The notes beneath the pieces are model-generated. The model made no database searches, had not been told where the DNA came from, and worked only from the letters and a program-made list of their open reading frames with translations. This document shows, piece after piece, positions 24,383-33,279 of a DNA stretch of 52,536 bases. Origin of the DNA: Lachnospiraceae bacterium (GTDB lineage: Bacteria > Bacillota > Clostridia > Lachnospirales > Lachnospiraceae). A program made the position numbers and the translations under genes. The stretch is from assembly GCA_024692905.1 (NCBI GenBank), contig JAILLY010000032.1:1-52536 (forward strand). Direction: 5' to 3'. Each line of letters begins with the position of its first letter. The first letter of the stretch is position 1.

Positions 24383-25044
24383 TGGATAAGTATCCTATGA
24401 ATAAATTCAGATGTATCTTCGAGGGCGGAACCGGGCAGATTGAAGAGAAAAAGTCACGCTTTATCTGCCATGTTTCGGCAGCCGGAACCGAAGAGGAGGC
24501 AGTTGCCTTTATAAATGAGAAGAAAAAGGAATACTGGGATGCAAGACATAACTGCAGCGCCTTTGTCATCGGCAGGAACGCGGAACTGACGAGATGTTCC
24601 GATGACGGTGAGCCTGCAGGCACGGCAGGGCGACCGATGCTTGAGGTCCTGCTTAATGAGGAGATACGTAATGTTGCCGTTGTCGTGACCAGATATTTCG
24701 GGGGTGTCCTGCTCGGTACCGGAGGGCTTGTACGCGCATATCAGGCGGCTGTCAAGGCAGGCCTTGACAACTGCTGTATAATAGAAAAGTGCGAAGGAAC
24801 GATCGCATCACTTACGGCTGATTACACCATCGCCGGAAAGCTCCAGTATGTTTTTGAAAAGAACAGATATACCGTGCTTGATTCCGTATACGAAGAGAGC
24901 GTGACTTTCACCCTGATCATCCCCGGTGATGAATGGGACAGGGCATGTTCGGCCGTAACGGAAGCGACCGCAGGCCGCGCCGGACTTGTTAAGGAACGCG
25001 ACTGTATCTACGGTATCGTCAACGGAGAAGCAATAATTTTTTAG
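24382..25044 (+). CDS. YigZ/IMPACT (UPF0029) family protein
   Basis: 220 residues from the ATG at 24382, whose A is the last base of the upstream TGA (TGATG), so translation is coupled; a GTG one codon earlier is also possible. The domain order fits YigZ: IEEKKSRFICHV, then WDARHNCSAFVIG, RCSDDGEPAGTAGRPMLEVL and VVVTRYFGGVLLGTGGLVRAY, followed by the DUF1949 C-terminal domain. The family is linked to translation control in eukaryotes (IMPACT) and is of uncertain function in bacteria. It was probably placed with the HD-GYP gene by operon growth; no functional link is evident. Confidence 0.9.
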   Translation: MDKYPMNKFRCIFEGGTGQIEEKKSRFICHVSAAGTEEEAVAFINEKKKEYWDARHNCSAFVIGRNAELTRCSDDGEPAGTAGRPMLEVLLNEEIRNVAVVVTRYFGGVLLGTGGLVRAYQAAVKAGLDNCCIIEKCEGTIASLTADYTIAGKLQYVFEKNRYTVLDSVYEESVTFTLIIPGDEWDRACSAVTEATAGRAGLVKERDCIYGIVNGEAIIF

Positions 25045-25070
25045 GGACCGCAGAACCGTCCCCCGGTCCC
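25044..25070. repeat. GC-rich extragenic palindrome between the yigZ-type gene and typA
   Basis: GGGACCG (25044-25050) and CGGTCCC (25064-25070) enclose a loop holding AGAACCGTCCCC. There is no T-tract, so it is a poor terminator. The AACCGTCCCC core recalls a scattered repeat of Lachnospiraceae genomes (from memory), and a related but longer palindrome occurs at 50105. Confidence 0.5.
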
Positions 25071-25103
25071 TTGGCATCTGAGTACTTACAGAAAGGTAAT
25101 ATT

Positions 25104-26936
25104 ATGTTAACCAAAAGAGAAGATATCAGAAATATCGCGATAATCGCCCATGTCGATCACGGCAAGACCACGCTTGTCGATGAACTGTTAAAGCAGAGCG
25201 GCGTTTTCAGGGAGAATCAGGAAGTTGCCGAGCGCGTGATGGATTCAAATGACATAGAGCGCGAGCGCGGCATAACGATATTGTCCAAAAACACGGCGGT
25301 CACCTATAAAAATACCAAGATAAATATCGTTGATACCCCGGGACATGCGGATTTCGGCGGAGAAGTCGAACGTGTCTTAAAGATGGTCGACGGCGCGATC
25401 CTTGTAGTGGATGCGTTTGAGGGAACCATGCCCCAGACCAAATTTGTGTTAAAGAAGGCACTCTCGCTGAAGCTTCCCGTGGTCGTATGCGTTAACAAGA
25501 TAGACAGGCCCGAGGCACGGTGCAGTGAGGTCGTTGATGAGGTGCTTGAGCTGTTCATGGATCTCGATGCGGATGACAGGCAGCTTGATTGTCCCTTCAT
25601 TTATGCATCCGCAAAGAACGGCCAGTCCGGAACGGATCCCGAAAACGTCGGCCCCACGATGGAGCCGCTTTTTGAGGCCATACTTGATTTTATCCCGGCG
25701 CCCGAGGGAGACCCCGAAGCCGGCACACAGGTGCTCATCAGCACGATAGATTATAACGAATACGTCGGCAGGATAGGCGTCGGCAAGGTTTCAAACGGTG
25801 TTATAAGAGTCAATCAGGAGGCGGTGATCGTAAATGCGCATGAGCCCGAGAAGCAGAAGAAGGTAAAAGTCAGCGCCCTCTATGAATATGACGGACTCAA
25901 CAAGGTTAACGTCAAGGAAGCCACTGTCGGTTCCATCGTTGCCATATCCGGTATCGCGGACATACATATAGGAGATACGATCTGCTCGCCCGAAGATGCC
26001 GAGCCGATCCCGTTCCAGAAGATATCCGAGCCTACGATAGCAATGAACTTCATGGTGAATGATTCTCCGCTCGCCGGACAGGAGGGCAAATATGTGACCT
26101 CCAGGCATATAAGGGAGAGGCTGTTTAAGGAGCTTAACACCGACGTTTCGCTGCGTGTCGAGGAGACGGATTCACCCGACTGCTTCAAGGTTTCGGGCCG
26201 CGGCGAGCTGCATCTGTCCGTCCTTATCGAGAACATGCGCCGTGAGGGATATGAGTTTGCCGTGAGCAAGGCCGAGGTCCTCTACAGGCAGGATTCCAAG
26301 GGCCGCAAGACCGAACCCATGGAGATCGCCTACATAGATGTGCCCGATGAGTTTACGGGCACAGTCATTGAAAAGCTGGGCCAGCGCAAGGGTGAACTCC
26401 AGAACATGTCGCAGATAACCGGCGGCTATACAAGGCTTGAGTTCTCGATCCCCGCCCGCGGACTCATCGGATACCGCGGCGAGTTCATGACCGACACCAA
26501 GGGCAACGGTATCATAAATACCATATTTGACGAATACGCTCCGTACAAGGGCGATATCCAGTACCGCAAACAGGGCTCGCTCATTGCCTTTGAAACGGGA
26601 GAATCGATCACGTACGGTCTGTTCAATGCCCAGGAACGCGGCACCCTGTTCATAGGTCCCGGTGAAAAGGTTTATTCGGGCATGGTAATAGGCCAGAACG
26701 GCAAGCCCGAGGATGTTGAGATAAATGTCTGCAAGAAGAAACAGCTTACGAACACAAGGGCTTCGGGCTCCGATGAAGCGCTGCGTTTAACGCCGCCCAA
26801 GATCTTAAGCCTTGAGCAGGCGCTTGAGTTTATCGATGCGGATGAATTGCTTGAGATAACGCCCGAAAACCTTCGCATAAGAAAGAAGATTCTTGACCCC
26901 ACGTTAAGGAAACGTGCGGGCTTCAGAAAGGAATAA
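25104..26936 (+). CDS. typA: Ribosome-associated GTPase TypA/BipA
   Basis: 610 residues from the ATG at 25104, preceded by AAAGG; the in-frame upstream ATG at 25071 has no ribosome site and lies in the palindrome region. The GTPase motifs are AHVDHGKTT (G1), RGITI (G2), DTPGHADF (G3) and NKIDRPEA (G4), followed by EF-G-like domains III and V and the TypA-specific C-terminal domain (ARGLIGYRGEFMTDTKG, TRASGSDEALRLTPP). TypA binds ribosomes and helps 50S assembly and stress adaptation. Length is the usual about 610. No promoter could be placed with confidence. Confidence 0.96.
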   Translation: MLTKREDIRNIAIIAHVDHGKTTLVDELLKQSGVFRENQEVAERVMDSNDIERERGITILSKNTAVTYKNTKINIVDTPGHADFGGEVERVLKMVDGAILVVDAFEGTMPQTKFVLKKALSLKLPVVVCVNKIDRPEARCSEVVDEVLELFMDLDADDRQLDCPFIYASAKNGQSGTDPENVGPTMEPLFEAILDFIPAPEGDPEAGTQVLISTIDYNEYVGRIGVGKVSNGVIRVNQEAVIVNAHEPEKQKKVKVSALYEYDGLNKVNVKEATVGSIVAISGIADIHIGDTICSPEDAEPIPFQKISEPTIAMNFMVNDSPLAGQEGKYVTSRHIRERLFKELNTDVSLRVEETDSPDCFKVSGRGELHLSVLIENMRREGYEFAVSKAEVLYRQDSKGRKTEPMEIAYIDVPDEFTGTVIEKLGQRKGELQNMSQITGGYTRLEFSIPARGLIGYRGEFMTDTKGNGIINTIFDEYAPYKGDIQYRKQGSLIAFETGESITYGLFNAQERGTLFIGPGEKVYSGMVIGQNGKPEDVEINVCKKKQLTNTRASGSDEALRLTPPKILSLEQALEFIDADELLEITPENLRIRKKILDPTLRKRAGFRKE

Positions 26937-26942
26937 TACCGC

Positions 26943-26970
26943 TTGATTTTTCCGGGTGGTCTGATATTAT
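26943..26970 (+). promoter_or_regulatory. Probable promoter of the secreted-protein gene
   Basis: TTGATT at 26943-26948, a 16-bp spacer, TATTAT at 26965-26970. It leaves a leader of about 70 nt. Confidence 0.5.
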
Positions 26971-27047
26971 TATATTGTCGGGCATTTTGTCCTTCGGTTT
27001 ATAATGAATGAGGCAGTAAAGGGAGTTAAGATAAGGAGGTATATTGT

Positions 27048-27887
27048 ATGAAGAAGAAACTGATGACTTTACCATTGGTGCTGCTTTGCACCCTGTTCTT
27101 CGGAACGATGGTATATGCGAAGAACGTAAACGTTATCTTCGTTACTCCGCACGGACCGGTAGTCAAGTCTGCCGCTGCGGGTACCAACATGACCTACATG
27201 GGCCCTTCGGACGTTAATGTTCCCGGGTACATATTCTGCGGATGGTCGGTACCGCTCGCAAACGTTCAGACGGATCTGGTTGCATGGCCGATATATACGT
27301 ATTCGGACGGCTCCGTATCCGCTTCGGTGCTTGCATGTAACGTACTCACGAATGCTCCTTCCGGAGTATTAAGGTATTCAACCGCAAATAAGGACACGCT
27401 CCAGATATCAAATGCGGTAAAGGCCGTTCCGCCCACGCCGATGGCTACGCCCTGCACGCTCAATCCGATGCAGTCCATAGCTTTAAATCCCGTTGGCGTA
27501 CCCGGAAAGACCTGTGTTGTTAAGTGGTATAACGGTTCGAACAGCGAATTATGGAAGACCGATGTCGTTCCTTACGGTGCGACCCTTCCCCAGCCGGCAG
27601 ATCCCTGCATCGCAGGACTTGAGTTCGTAGGATGGGACGGTTCATGGTCAAATATCACTACCGACAGGAACATAATCGCATGCTATTACAAGCTCCGCCA
27701 TATCGACTTTGTCTGCGGTAAGTGCGGTGCCAACTTTGACGAGAGGACTATCCGCTCAACCGATTCACTCGATGCGGCCGCTTCCGAGATCAGCTTATCC
27801 GAGCATAATCACGGACCTTTTAACGGCTGGGATGTTGAGGAATACGATGACGGATATTCGGTCGTAATGACTCTTAAGTTTAAGTGA
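27048..27887 (+). CDS. Secreted protein with InlB/Flg_new-like beta repeats and a CxxC segment
   Basis: 279 residues. A signal peptide ends at VYA-KN (about residue 24). Two stretches resemble the beta-grasp repeat of internalin B (Flg_new): residues about 26-80 (VTPHGPVVKSAAAG...GYIFCGWSVP) and about 155-210 (VVKWYNGSNSELWKTDVVPYGATLP...LEFVGWDGSW), each ending in the hallmark GW. The repeats mediate surface interactions in other proteins. A Pro-rich linker (VPPTPMATPCT) lies between them. The C-terminus holds a Cys-X2-Cys pair (VCGKCGANF) and acidic residues. It has AAGGAGG before the ATG. There is no sorting signal or lipobox, so it should be released or bound non-covalently. Precise function unknown. 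Confidence 0.7.
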   Translation: MKKKLMTLPLVLLCTLFFGTMVYAKNVNVIFVTPHGPVVKSAAAGTNMTYMGPSDVNVPGYIFCGWSVPLANVQTDLVAWPIYTYSDGSVSASVLACNVLTNAPSGVLRYSTANKDTLQISNAVKAVPPTPMATPCTLNPMQSIALNPVGVPGKTCVVKWYNGSNSELWKTDVVPYGATLPQPADPCIAGLEFVGWDGSWSNITTDRNIIACYYKLRHIDFVCGKCGANFDERTIRSTDSLDAAASEISLSEHNHGPFNGWDVEEYDDGYSVVMTLKFK

Positions 27888-27921
27888 TCTTATTATAAGG
27901 ATCAGGTTTAGTTAAACCCAT

Positions 27922-27950
27922 GTGACCGGTGTGACCGGTAAGCATATTAT
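27922..27950 (+). promoter_or_regulatory. Possible promoter of the mgtE leader, with tandem GTGACCGG repeats
   Basis: GTGACC (27922-27927), a 17-bp spacer and TATTAT (27945-27950). A direct repeat of TGTGACCGG runs through the -35 region (27921-27939) and includes ACCGGT-GTG-ACCGGT, able to form a hairpin or bind a dimeric regulator. Moderate support only. Confidence 0.4.
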
Positions 27951-27980
27951 CAAACCGTTTTTTGTAGCGGTATCTGACAA

Positions 27981-27998
27981 CCCGTGATCTTAAACGGG
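27981..27998 (+). promoter_or_regulatory. Hairpin immediately before the leader-ORF ribosome site
   Basis: CCCGT and ACGGG flank an 8-nt loop and lie just ahead of AAAGGAGG. Together with the long-range helix described for the leader it suggests a structured 5' region. Confidence 0.45.
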
Positions 27999-28018
27999 TA
28001 CGAAAGGAGGTGGTTTTT

Positions 28019-28129
28019 ATGAAGAAGATGAAGGTCAAACAGTCATCTGACGTTCCCGGTCGAGCGTACTTAAATAAAAATCACCTCAGGAGGATACCGC
28101 TATGTCTATGGAAGAGATCAGAGAATTAA
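28019..28129 (+). CDS. 36-codon leader ORF overlapping the mgtE start
   Basis: The frame begins MKKMKVKQSSDVPGR, is rich in Lys/Arg, and ends with TAA at 28127-28129. It has a very strong ribosome site (AAAGGAGG, 9 nt before the ATG), so it is probably translated. It runs 28 nt into mgtE in another frame. Bases 28007-28020 (ribosome site and start of the leader) can pair with 28074-28087, the segment abutting the mgtE ribosome site (AGGAGG, 28088-28093): 14 consecutive pairs with one G-U. Leader peptides control the Mg transporter genes mgtA and corA in enterobacteria. Here I infer a similar cis role, by a different mechanism, and I recognise no homologue of the peptide. Confidence 0.55.
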   Translation: MKKMKVKQSSDVPGRAYLNKNHLRRIPLCLWKRSEN

Positions 28130-29439
28130 TTGAAAATAGACAGTATACCCGTCTGCGCCAGGAATTCGCCGAGCTGCAGGAGGCTGATATCGCCGCCGTA
28201 CTCGAGGAACTTCCGAAGGACGAACTGATAAGGGTATTCAGGATTCTGCCGAAAACAATGGCGGCAGATGTTTTTGCGTACCTGTCTATCGAAACCGAGC
28301 AGATGATAATCACTGCCCTGACGGACCGCGAGGCTGCAAACATCATCAATAACCTGATGGCCGATGATGCTACCGACCTTATGGAAGAGATGCCGGCCGG
28401 AGTCGTCAAGAAGCTTCTTGCAAACGCAAATGCCGAGACCAGGAGGGACATAAACCACCTGTTAAGATACCCGGAGGATTCCGCAGGAAGCATAATGACG
28501 GTCGAGTTTGTCGACTTGAAAGTCAACCTGACCGTAGCCCAGGCGATCGAACGCATCAGGAAGACGGGTATCGATAAGGAAACGATCAATATCTGTTATG
28601 TCCTGGATGCCGAACGCCACCTTATCGGAACCGTATCTTTGCGCTATCTGCTGCTCCGCAAGTCGGATGAAGTCATCGGCGACTTCATGAATGACAATAT
28701 CATTTCCGTGAACACGATGACCGACCAGGAAGAAGTTGCGCAGTTATTCTCAAAGTATGACTTTACCGCAATGCCCGTTGTGGATAATGAGAACAGGCTC
28801 GTCGGTATCATAACCATCGATGACGTTGTCGACATCATGCAGGAAGAGGCAACGGAGGATATCGAAAAGATGGCGGCTATCCTTCCCACGGATAAGCCGT
28901 ATATGAAGACAGGAGTCTTCGAAACCTGGAAGAAGAGGATCCCGTGGCTGCTCCTGCTGATGATCTCGGCCACCGTGACGGGCAAGATAATCACCCATTA
29001 CGAAGATGCGCTCGGGACATATATCGTACTGACGTCATTTATCCCGATGTTAATGGATACGGGCGGTAATGCCGGAGGACAGGCGAGCGTTACGATAATC
29101 CGTGGTCTGTCGCTTAATGAGATCGAGTTCCATGATATGATCAAGGTCATATGGAAGGAGATAAGGGTCGCAGCGATGTGCGGAGTGACTCTTGCCGCCG
29201 CCAATTTTGTCAAGATACTGATCATCGATCATGTAACGGTCACCGTTGCCCTGGTGGTATGTTTGACGCTTGTACTCGCTGTCCTGTTTGCAAAGATCGT
29301 CGGCTGCACGCTGCCGATGTTTGCACAGAAGATCGGATTTGACCCGGCGGTCATGGCAAGCCCTTTTATAACCACGATAGTTGATGCACTGTCGCTTGCG
29401 ATCTATTTCACGATCGCCACGCAGCTGCTCCATATATGA
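28102..29439 (+). CDS. mgtE: MgtE-type magnesium transporter
   Basis: 445 residues. MgtE is a Mg2+-gated channel of the cytoplasmic membrane. The order is correct: the N domain of helical repeats (about 1-125), then two CBS domains (about 130-250; YPEDSAGSIMTVEFV and FTAMPVVDNENRLVGIITIDD). The membrane domain from about 285 on has the pore motif MDTGGNAGGQASVTIIR and the final DPAVMASPFITTIVDALSL. The N and CBS domains bind Mg2+ and close the pore when cytosolic Mg2+ is high. An AGGAGG site lies 8 nt before the ATG. The gene sits behind a translated leader ORF, with no M-box riboswitch that I can recognise. A heterodimeric ABC exporter follows 27 nt later. Confidence 0.95.
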   Translation: MSMEEIRELIENRQYTRLRQEFAELQEADIAAVLEELPKDELIRVFRILPKTMAADVFAYLSIETEQMIITALTDREAANIINNLMADDATDLMEEMPAGVVKKLLANANAETRRDINHLLRYPEDSAGSIMTVEFVDLKVNLTVAQAIERIRKTGIDKETINICYVLDAERHLIGTVSLRYLLLRKSDEVIGDFMNDNIISVNTMTDQEEVAQLFSKYDFTAMPVVDNENRLVGIITIDDVVDIMQEEATEDIEKMAAILPTDKPYMKTGVFETWKKRIPWLLLLMISATVTGKIITHYEDALGTYIVLTSFIPMLMDTGGNAGGQASVTIIRGLSLNEIEFHDMIKVIWKEIRVAAMCGVTLAAANFVKILIIDHVTVTVALVVCLTLVLAVLFAKIVGCTLPMFAQKIGFDPAVMASPFITTIVDALSLAIYFTIATQLLHI

Positions 29440-29466
29440 TAAATAAACACAAAAGAAAGACATCCC

Positions 29467-31251
29467 ATGTTCAGAAAATTATTAAGTAAGTTAGGCGAAT
29501 ACAAAAAGTTTGCCCTCATCACACCCGTATGCATGATACTCGAAGTGATAGCGGAGACGATAACGCCAAGGCTGATGGGCCTTCTTGTAGATAACGGCGT
29601 GGAAAAGGGCGACATTTCATATATCATAAGGGTCGGGATCATGATGCTCTTCTGTGCCCTGTTCGGACTCGCGGCCGGTCTTGCCGGCGGCTTCAGTGCG
29701 GCCAAGGCATCCACCGGTTTTGCAAGGAACCTGCGCAAGGCCATGTACGGAAATATCCAGACGTTTTCTTTTTCGAATATCGACAGATTCTCGACGGCCG
29801 GCCTGATCACCCGTCTTACCACGGACGTGACCAACGTACAGAACGCATTCCAGATGGTGATAAGGATGAGCTTCAGGGCTCCCTTCTCGCTCATTTTCGC
29901 GATGACTGCGGCATTCCTTGTATCCGCGCGCATCGCACGCGTATATCTTATAGCTGTCGTAATACTTGCCGTCATCATAGTTACGATCATGCTGTCTGCA
30001 ATGAAGAGCTTCCGCCAGGTGTTCAAAAAGTACGATGAACTTAATGCTACCGTGCAGGAGAACGTGAACGCGATACGCGTCGTCAAGGCATACGTGCGTG
30101 AGGATCATGAAAAGTCACGCATGTACAAGGCCTGCGAGAATATCTATAAACTCTTCGTAAATGCCGAGAGCAAGGTCGTGCTTAACGGACCCGTAATGAT
30201 GACCGCGGTCTATACCTGCATACTTGTGATAAGCTGGGTCGGAGCACATATGATCGTAAGCGATGAACTTACGACCGGAGATCTTATGACCCTTCTTACA
30301 TACTGCATGAACATACTTATGAACCTTATGATGCTGTCGATGATCTTCGTCATGGTATCGATAAGCATGGCCAGCGGCGAGCGTATCGTCGAAGTGCTCG
30401 ATGAAACCCCCGACATAGTAAATCCCGAAAACCCGGTCACGAAGGTAAGGGACGGCAGCATCGAGTTTGAGGATGTTGACTTTTCGTACTATAAGGAGAG
30501 CGAAGCTCCCGTGTTAAAGGATATAACCCTTAAGATAAAGTCAGGCGAGACGATAGGGATAATCGGCGGCACGGGAAGCGGCAAGACCACTCTCGTCAAC
30601 CTTATCTGCCGCCTGTATGATGTAATGCAGGGCAAAGTCAAGGTAGGCGGAGTCGATGTCAGGAAATATGACCTTGAGACGCTGCGCGATAACGTGGCCG
30701 TTGTGCTGCAGAAGAACGTGCTGTTTTCGGGTACGATATATGAAAACCTGATGTGGGGACTTGGGAAAAAAGCCGGATCGGAGATAACCGAAGAGGAAAA
30801 GGAGGAGTGCAGGAGGGCATGCCGCCTTGCATGTGCGGATGAGTTCATCGAGAAGATGCCCGATAAGTACGATACCTATATCGAGCAGGGCGGTACAAAC
30901 GTATCCGGCGGCCAGAAGCAGAGGCTGTGTATAGCAAGGGCACTTCTCAAGAAACCGAAGATCCTTATCCTTGATGACAGTACAAGTGCCGTTGATACGG
31001 CTACCGATGCAAAGATACGCAGGGCATTTTATGAAGAGATACCGGACACGACCCGTATCATAATCGCCCAGCGAGTGAGTTCCATCATGGATGCCGACAG
31101 GATAATCGTAATGGATGACGGCCGGATTGACGGTATCGGAACTCATGAGGAATTATTAAATAACAATGATATTTATCAGGATGTATATGAGAGTCAGATG
31201 GGCGAAAGGGATTTCGACAGGCCCGGAACGGAGGTGATCGCTTATGCCTGA
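29467..31251 (+). CDS. ABC exporter half, degenerate-site subunit (YheI/BmrC-like)
   Basis: 594 residues: six membrane segments (about 15-320) and a nucleotide-binding domain (about 335-575). Walker A is GGTGSGKTTL (Lys373) and the signature NVSGGQKQR. The Walker B is followed by Asp504 (LDDSTSAVD) where the catalytic Glu should be, and the His switch is Gln535 (IIAQRVSS). Such losses mark the non-catalytic site subunit of heterodimeric multidrug or lipid exporters like BmrC/BmrD. The next gene overlaps it by 8 nt and encodes the catalytic partner. The transported molecule is unknown. It begins 27 nt after mgtE with a weak ribosome site and is likely co-transcribed. Confidence 0.93.
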   Translation: MFRKLLSKLGEYKKFALITPVCMILEVIAETITPRLMGLLVDNGVEKGDISYIIRVGIMMLFCALFGLAAGLAGGFSAAKASTGFARNLRKAMYGNIQTFSFSNIDRFSTAGLITRLTTDVTNVQNAFQMVIRMSFRAPFSLIFAMTAAFLVSARIARVYLIAVVILAVIIVTIMLSAMKSFRQVFKKYDELNATVQENVNAIRVVKAYVREDHEKSRMYKACENIYKLFVNAESKVVLNGPVMMTAVYTCILVISWVGAHMIVSDELTTGDLMTLLTYCMNILMNLMMLSMIFVMVSISMASGERIVEVLDETPDIVNPENPVTKVRDGSIEFEDVDFSYYKESEAPVLKDITLKIKSGETIGIIGGTGSGKTTLVNLICRLYDVMQGKVKVGGVDVRKYDLETLRDNVAVVLQKNVLFSGTIYENLMWGLGKKAGSEITEEEKEECRRACRLACADEFIEKMPDKYDTYIEQGGTNVSGGQKQRLCIARALLKKPKILILDDSTSAVDTATDAKIRRAFYEEIPDTTRIIIAQRVSSIMDADRIIVMDDGRIDGIGTHEELLNNNDIYQDVYESQMGERDFDRPGTEVIAYA

Positions 31252-33175
31252 ACAGCGTCCCAGGGAAATAAAAATGGGCAGAGGGGCAAGAGCGATGGGA
31301 CCCCGTCCCAAGCTTGAGAACCCGGGAAAGATCTTTAAGCGGCTGTGCAGTGTAAGCTTTGGCCATTATAAGATACATATGCTGTTTGTGTGTATCGGTA
31401 TCGTGCTGTCTGTCCTTTGCACGGTACGCGGTACCCTGTTCATGAAGGATCTGGTGGATCTGTATATCCTTCCGATGATAGGAAAGTCATCCCCTGACTT
31501 TGAAGCGCTTAAGAAAGCGATCATAGACATCGCGATCGTCCTCGTGGTCGGTATTCTTTCGACCTTCATGTATAACAAGCTGATGATCTATGTTTCGCAG
31601 GGTTCGCTAAAGAGGATCAGGACCACGCTTTTTGAGAAGATGGAGAACCTCCCCATCAGTTATTTTGATACGCACAGTCACGGCGATATCATGTCCGTTT
31701 ATACCAATGACGTTGATACGATGCGCCAGGTGATATCCCAGACGATGCCGCAGCTGTTAAACTCGGTGATCACGGTCGTCAGTATCCTTATAAGCATGAT
31801 CGCCTTAAGCTTTCCCCTCACCCTTGTGACGCTGTCCATGGTAGGGGTGATGCTGCTTGCGAGCAAGGCAGTCGTTAAGAAGAGTTCCTCATTCTTCGTT
31901 AAGCAGCAGTCGGAACTCGGAGCATTGAACGGCTATATCGAGGAGATGATAGAAGGCCAGAAGGTCATCAAGGTGTTCTGCCATGAGAAGCAGGCACTCG
32001 GTGATTTTGACGGACTTAATGACAAGCTGTTCATAAGCGCCAACAACGCAAATAAATACGTGAACGTCATGGGGCCCATAAACGCACAGCTTGGAAATGT
32101 CAGTTATGTTCTGGTAGCGATAGTCGGTGCGATATTTGCGATAAAGAACGTGCTCGGCTTCACGCTCGGAAGCCTTGCGAGCTTCTTAACTTTCAACCGC
32201 AATCTGAACATGCCCATAAACCAGATAAGCCAGCAGTTTAACACCGTCGTCATGGCGCTCGCCGGTGCCGACAGGGTATTCAAGCTTATGGATGAGGAAC
32301 CCGAGGTGGACGAAGGCTATGTTACGCTCGTAAATGCCGTAAAGGATGAGCAGGGCAACCTGACAGAGTCAGAGTCAAGGACCGGTCTTTGGGCCTGGAA
32401 GCATTATCATAAGGCTGACGATACGACCACTTATGTCGAACTTAAGGGCGATGTTGTTTTCAATGATGTCGACTTCGGTTATACCGATGAGAAGATCGTC
32501 CTCCATAATATAGACATTTCCGCGACTCCCGGCATGAAGATCGCCTTCGTCGGTTCGACGGGTGCGGGCAAGACGACCATAACCAACCTTATCAACCGTT
32601 TCTACGATATACAGGACGGCAAGATAAGGTATGACGGCATCAATATAAACAAGATAAAGAAGGCGGATCTAAGAAGGTCGCTCGGGATCGTGCTCCAGGA
32701 TACTCATCTGTTCACCGGGACGATCAAGGAGAATATACGTTACGGAAGGCTTGATGCAACGGATGAGGAAGTCATCGCAGCGGCTAAGCTTGCCAATGCT
32801 CATTCGTTCATACGTCATCTCCCGAAGGGATATGATACGGTCATAACCGGTGACGGAGGGTCTTTGAGCCAGGGCCAGAGGCAGCTGCTTTCGATAGCCC
32901 GTGCCGCGATAGCCGATCCGCCCGTGCTCATATTGGATGAAGCGACGAGTTCGATCGACACGCGTACCGAGAAGCTCATCCAGCAGGGTATGGACAAGCT
33001 CATGAAGGGACGTACGACTTTCGTTATAGCCCACCGTCTGTCAACGATAAAGAACAGCGACTGCATCATGGTGCTTGAGCAGGGCCGCATAATAGAGCGC
33101 GGCACGCATGAACAGCTGCTTGAACAGAAGGGCAGATATTATCATTTATACACGGGTAACCAGATCGCATCATAA
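31244..33175 (+). CDS. ABC exporter half, catalytic subunit (YheH/BmrD-like)
   Basis: 643 residues, the partner of the preceding gene. Membrane domain about 40-340, nucleotide-binding domain about 400-630. Walker A is GSTGAGKTT, the catalytic Glu is 566 (LDEATSSID) and the His switch is His597 (VIAHRLST), all intact. The signature reads SLSQGQRQ, the Gln in place of Gly being usual for this subunit. A charged loop of about 50 residues (about 355-400) before the ATPase resembles the extension of BmrD-type proteins. The start overlaps the upstream stop (ATGCCTGA) and has GGAGGTGATC, so both halves are made together. Confidence 0.94.
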   Translation: MPEQRPREIKMGRGARAMGPRPKLENPGKIFKRLCSVSFGHYKIHMLFVCIGIVLSVLCTVRGTLFMKDLVDLYILPMIGKSSPDFEALKKAIIDIAIVLVVGILSTFMYNKLMIYVSQGSLKRIRTTLFEKMENLPISYFDTHSHGDIMSVYTNDVDTMRQVISQTMPQLLNSVITVVSILISMIALSFPLTLVTLSMVGVMLLASKAVVKKSSSFFVKQQSELGALNGYIEEMIEGQKVIKVFCHEKQALGDFDGLNDKLFISANNANKYVNVMGPINAQLGNVSYVLVAIVGAIFAIKNVLGFTLGSLASFLTFNRNLNMPINQISQQFNTVVMALAGADRVFKLMDEEPEVDEGYVTLVNAVKDEQGNLTESESRTGLWAWKHYHKADDTTTYVELKGDVVFNDVDFGYTDEKIVLHNIDISATPGMKIAFVGSTGAGKTTITNLINRFYDIQDGKIRYDGININKIKKADLRRSLGIVLQDTHLFTGTIKENIRYGRLDATDEEVIAAAKLANAHSFIRHLPKGYDTVITGDGGSLSQGQRQLLSIARAAIADPPVLILDEATSSIDTRTEKLIQQGMDKLMKGRTTFVIAHRLSTIKNSDCIMVLEQGRIIERGTHEQLLEQKGRYYHLYTGNQIAS

Positions 33176-33279
33176 GGCGGCGTATAAACAGGGGCCGCGG
33201 GGTAAATGCACAAAAGCAGGCGCATAAACCGCAGGATTTTGGATAAACCGGATTTACACCGGATCTACGGAGGAAACAT

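Noticed and set aside
27888-28101. M-box (Mg2+) riboswitch ahead of mgtE
   Set aside because: I could not match the conserved M-box segments; the leader ORF and helix explain the region better.
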